Positions 61,784-64,000 of a DNA stretch of 64,000 nt are shown here, piece by piece. The stretch comes from Planctomycetaceae bacterium. Its GTDB lineage: Bacteria > Planctomycetota > Planctomycetia > Planctomycetales > Planctomycetaceae. Position 1 is the first letter of the stretch. Each line of letters starts with the position of its first letter. The notes beneath the pieces are model-generated. The model saw only the letters and a program-made list of their open reading frames with translations. It was not told the DNA's origin and did not search any database. The position numbers were made by a program, and so were the translations under genes. Where the stretch lies: assembly GCA_019636285.1 (NCBI GenBank), contig JAHBXV010000016.1, positions 1 to 64,000 of the forward strand, given 5' to 3'.

Positions 61784-63367
61784 ATGAAGTTCAAGAGTGC
61801 GGCTCTTGACTGGGCGTTGGAACACATCATACGTCACGGCGACACAGACATCTTTCCGCGACTGTTTGAGTTCGATGCAATAAAAGGCCATTGGAAGGGA
61901 GGCGGTGGAGTCCGGGAGTGGATGCTGAGTCAAGATCCGCTGAAATGGCAAAGTCGGCCGCTCCGCAGATGCCTTGCGCCGAAGCACCGATTTGGGTTCC
62001 GGATTTCCACTCAGCTTGACCCGCTTGATTCAATCGCCTATGCAGCGCTTGTGTACGATTTAGGAAAGGATATTGAAAAACGCCGCCTACCATGCGACCG
62101 CGAGATCGTGCACAGCTATCGCTTTAGTCCGAAGCCAAACGGGCAGCTATACCACTCAGATTATGGTTGGAAGTCATTCCAAAAGCGGTCGAAGTCACTT
62201 GCCGAAAACCCAAAGTGTACTCATGTCGTAGTTGCTGATGTGGCAGATTTCTTTCCAAAAATATATTCCCATCCGCTAGAGAATGAGCTGGTCGCGTGCA
62301 CTGCTCGCCACAAGTCGGCTGCCAAGGCTTTGCTGAGGATGCTCAAACATTGGAATTCAACGATTTCGTATGGCGTACCGGTGGGGCCGGCTGTGTCGCG
62401 GCTGGTCTCCGAGTTGGCATTGACGATCATAGACAACGCTCTTGTAGGGGCAAATGCCGTATACTGCAGATTCTCTGATGACTTTCGAATCTTTTGTCAT
62501 AGTCAGCGAGAGGCTCACGAGCGGCTTGCATTCTTGGCACAGATGCTTTTCGAGGGGCTTGGGCTGACTTTGCAGCAAAGCAAGACAAGGATTCAAACGA
62601 GCGTCGAGTTCAGTAAGACGCTGGTGTCGCCTCGGCAACAGGAACGGCGCCGCCTGTCATCGCAGTTTGACGATATTATAGATGCAATTGGTCTGAGCGA
62701 TCCATATAAAAAGATCGACTATGAGTCGCTCAATAAGGTGCAAAAGGCGATGGTCGACTCGCTGAACTTGTCGCAAGTGCTGGCCGAACAGATTGTTTTG
62801 GGTGAGGATCTGGATATTCCCGTTGCATCATTTGTACTTAGGCGACTCTCCCAGTTGAGGGACAGTAGTAGTTTTGCTCGGGTTTTGGAGCGTCTCGATG
62901 CACTGTATTCGGTGTTTCCGGATGCGATAAGCTATATTGCTTCATTGGAGGGCATTCACGGTAACACAAGAAGAGTGATTGGCGCGAAGCTTCTGAGTGC
63001 GCTAGATGACACGGTTAGCGGGCATTTGGAGTTTCATCGATGCTGGGTGCTTAGCGTGTTTGCCAACAGTGACAAGTGGGATAATGAGCATGTTCTCGGC
63101 GGGCTTGAGAGCAAATGGTCGGACATTTTTACGAGGCGCGAGCTGATTATTGCTCGGGGCCGGGCGGGACATGATTCTTGGTTTAAGAAGGAGAAGCTCA
63201 ACTTTGAGAATATGGGGCCTTGGGAACGGCGTGCCTTTTTGTACGCAGCTAGCTGTCTACCGGGCGACGAGCCAAAGCATTGGTGGGATGGATTGAAGCA
63301 AGGCGGCAAACTGGATCCCGTCGAGAGAGCGATTGTTGGATATGGAAAGCAGCACCCGATCCGATAA
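61784..63367 (+). CDS. reverse transcriptase of UG/Abi-like type
   Basis: 527 residues from ATG 61784 (AGGG 7 nt upstream). Palm motifs: VVVADVADFFPKIYSH with catalytic D152; SYGVPVGPAVSRLVSELAL (motif 4); YCRFSDDFRIFCHS with F-S-D232-D233 in place of the usual Y-x-D-D; GLGLTLQQSKTRI with the motif 6 lysine. About 240 further residues form an alpha-helical extension (RRLSQLRDSSSFARVLERL..), as in abortive-infection and unknown-group RTs. There is no maturase, HNH or thumb domain of group II introns, motif 4 lacks the SQ of DGR enzymes, and the 88-nt gap upstream is too short for a retron RNA. Much AT-richer than its neighbours, so probably acquired. A defence role is inference. Confidence 0.88.
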   Translation: MKFKSAALDWALEHIIRHGDTDIFPRLFEFDAIKGHWKGGGGVREWMLSQDPLKWQSRPLRRCLAPKHRFGFRISTQLDPLDSIAYAALVYDLGKDIEKRRLPCDREIVHSYRFSPKPNGQLYHSDYGWKSFQKRSKSLAENPKCTHVVVADVADFFPKIYSHPLENELVACTARHKSAAKALLRMLKHWNSTISYGVPVGPAVSRLVSELALTIIDNALVGANAVYCRFSDDFRIFCHSQREAHERLAFLAQMLFEGLGLTLQQSKTRIQTSVEFSKTLVSPRQQERRRLSSQFDDIIDAIGLSDPYKKIDYESLNKVQKAMVDSLNLSQVLAEQIVLGEDLDIPVASFVLRRLSQLRDSSSFARVLERLDALYSVFPDAISYIASLEGIHGNTRRVIGAKLLSALDDTVSGHLEFHRCWVLSVFANSDKWDNEHVLGGLESKWSDIFTRRELIIARGRAGHDSWFKKEKLNFENMGPWERRAFLYAASCLPGDEPKHWWDGLKQGGKLDPVERAIVGYGKQHPIR

Positions 63368-63528
63368 CGTGTGATTTTGCGAAGTGGTCCAAGAATGGGA
63401 CGTGAGGCGGATCAATATCGGGCCACACGTTGGGGGCCGTTTGACTTCCGCGCCATCACTCCCATTCTTCGGTCCGTCGTGTACCATGATGGGCGAAATT
63501 CTCACCAAACGATTTTCGTTGGGGTTTG

Positions 63529-64000
63529 ATGATGACTTGGAAAGTGCTGTTGCCGATTGGGGATGCGACTGAGGTGATGGATACGTTGTATCCCATTTTC
63601 CGGTTGCCCGAGGATGATTTCGAGGTGGTGGTCGCCGGGCCGGAGGCGCGGTTGTATCACGGGGTGATGCACGAGATTCCGCCCGATTCGTCGATTCCCT
63701 GGGACATTACCCGCGAGCAGCCGGCCTACCATGTGCGGGCGACGATTGCGTTCAAGGACGTTGTGCCGACCGATTATGTTGGGCTGTTTCTGTCGGGGGG
63801 GCGGGCTCCGGAGTATCTGCGGTATGACCATCACTTGCTTGATGTCACGCGGCATTTCTTCCAGGCGAACAAGCCGGTCTGCTCGGTCTGCCACGGCGTG
63901 GAGATCGCGGCGGCGGCGGGATGCATCACGGGCCGGAAGATGACGAGCGTTGCCAAGTGCGCCCTCGACATCACCAGCTTCGGCGGCGAGTACGTCAATC
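63529..64000 (+). CDS. DJ-1/PfpI family protein, cut by the window end
   Basis: The first 157 residues are visible, from ATG 63529 (a second ATG follows directly; GGGG upstream). VLLPIGDATEVMDTLYPIFR opens the class I glutamine amidotransferase-like fold; DYVGLFLSGGRAPEYLRYD and the nucleophile elbow VCSVCHG (C121, H122) are diagnostic for DJ-1/PfpI. Members act as proteases, deglycases, hydratases or chaperones; which applies here cannot be told. It begins about 160 nt after the reverse transcriptase gene but returns to the G-rich codon use of the region, so it is unlikely to be part of that insertion. Confidence 0.88.
   Translation, partial: MMTWKVLLPIGDATEVMDTLYPIFRLPEDDFEVVVAGPEARLYHGVMHEIPPDSSIPWDITREQPAYHVRATIAFKDVVPTDYVGLFLSGGRAPEYLRYDHHLLDVTRHFFQANKPVCSVCHGVEIAAAAGCITGRKMTSVAKCALDITSFGGEYVN

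Noticed and set aside
61784-63367. Diversity-generating retroelement
   Set aside because: Motif 4 is GVPVGPAVSR rather than the SQ type, and no template/variable repeat pair was noticed nearby.
63368-63528. Group II intron 3' end (domain V/VI) after the reverse transcriptase
   Set aside because: No domain V-like hairpin is visible, and the protein lacks maturase and endonuclease domains.

Overview
The window looks like a chromosomal piece of a planctomycete (PVC group, probably Planctomycetales). The evidence is three DUF1559 proteins with pilin-type N-termini, each followed by a small transthyretin-like lipoprotein; a PVC-type sorbosone-dehydrogenase-like/HEAT/cytochrome c fusion; a BBP2-type porin; an ECF sigma factor followed by a Ser/Thr kinase; many Tat-exported enzymes; an lpxA gene (Gram-negative envelope); and GC-rich DNA full of short palindromic intergenic repeats. 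No rRNA, tRNA or CRISPR array was recognised.

Layout. 0-7.8 kb: end of a DUF1559/lipoprotein cassette, two membrane glycosyltransferase-like proteins (TMTC-like and GT39), a serine hydrolase, a zinc metallopeptidase and a beta-propeller protein. 7.8-12.9 kb: an AT-richer accessory stretch with lipoproteins, a DUF1963-like protein and an Abi-related gene (STM4504/CBY_0614 type). 13-20.5 kb: YHYH protein, SulP transporter, a secreted phosphoesterase, and a set reading as PlcP-like phospholipase, BtaA and BtaB, i.e. replacement of phospholipid by betaine lipid. 20.9-26.7 kb: methyltransferase, UDP-glucose dehydrogenase and UDP-xylose synthase, group II PLP decarboxylase. 27-35 kb: porin, response regulator, FolK, sigma/kinase pair, enolase-superfamily enzyme. 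35-39 kb: two more DUF1559/lipoprotein cassettes. 39-44.5 kb: PhoD phosphatase and a sugar-acid group (UxaE, aldo/keto reductase, fuconolactonase-like hydrolase). 44.5-50.4 kb: accessory genes (AAA/DUF234 ATPase bounded by a duplicated DUF542 segment, DUF6338 protein, AlbA/Schlafen protein, membrane protein). 51-61.7 kb: beta-propeller protein, Zn-alcohol dehydrogenase, HAD phosphatase, tandem ACT protein, MsrA, LpxA, PVC cytochrome fusion. 61.8-63.4 kb: an unusual reverse transcriptase of UG/Abi character. 63.5 kb to the end: a DJ-1/PfpI protein cut by the window edge.

Two large-scale patterns stand out. First, up to about 41.5 kb the + strand is C-rich whichever strand carries the gene; beyond it the + strand is G-rich. 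Most dispersed repeat families seen on both sides are inverted across the same point, as expected at a replication origin or an inversion breakpoint. Second, the intergenic DNA carries several families of structured repeats. The most elaborate is a ~325 nt element with terminal inverted repeats and at least five hairpins (26795-27123 and 56332-56654), whose paired positions differ between the copies in a compensatory way.

The best candidates for an undescribed system are the reverse transcriptase at 61.8-63.4 kb, the covarying multi-hairpin element, and the polarity switch near 41.5 kb.
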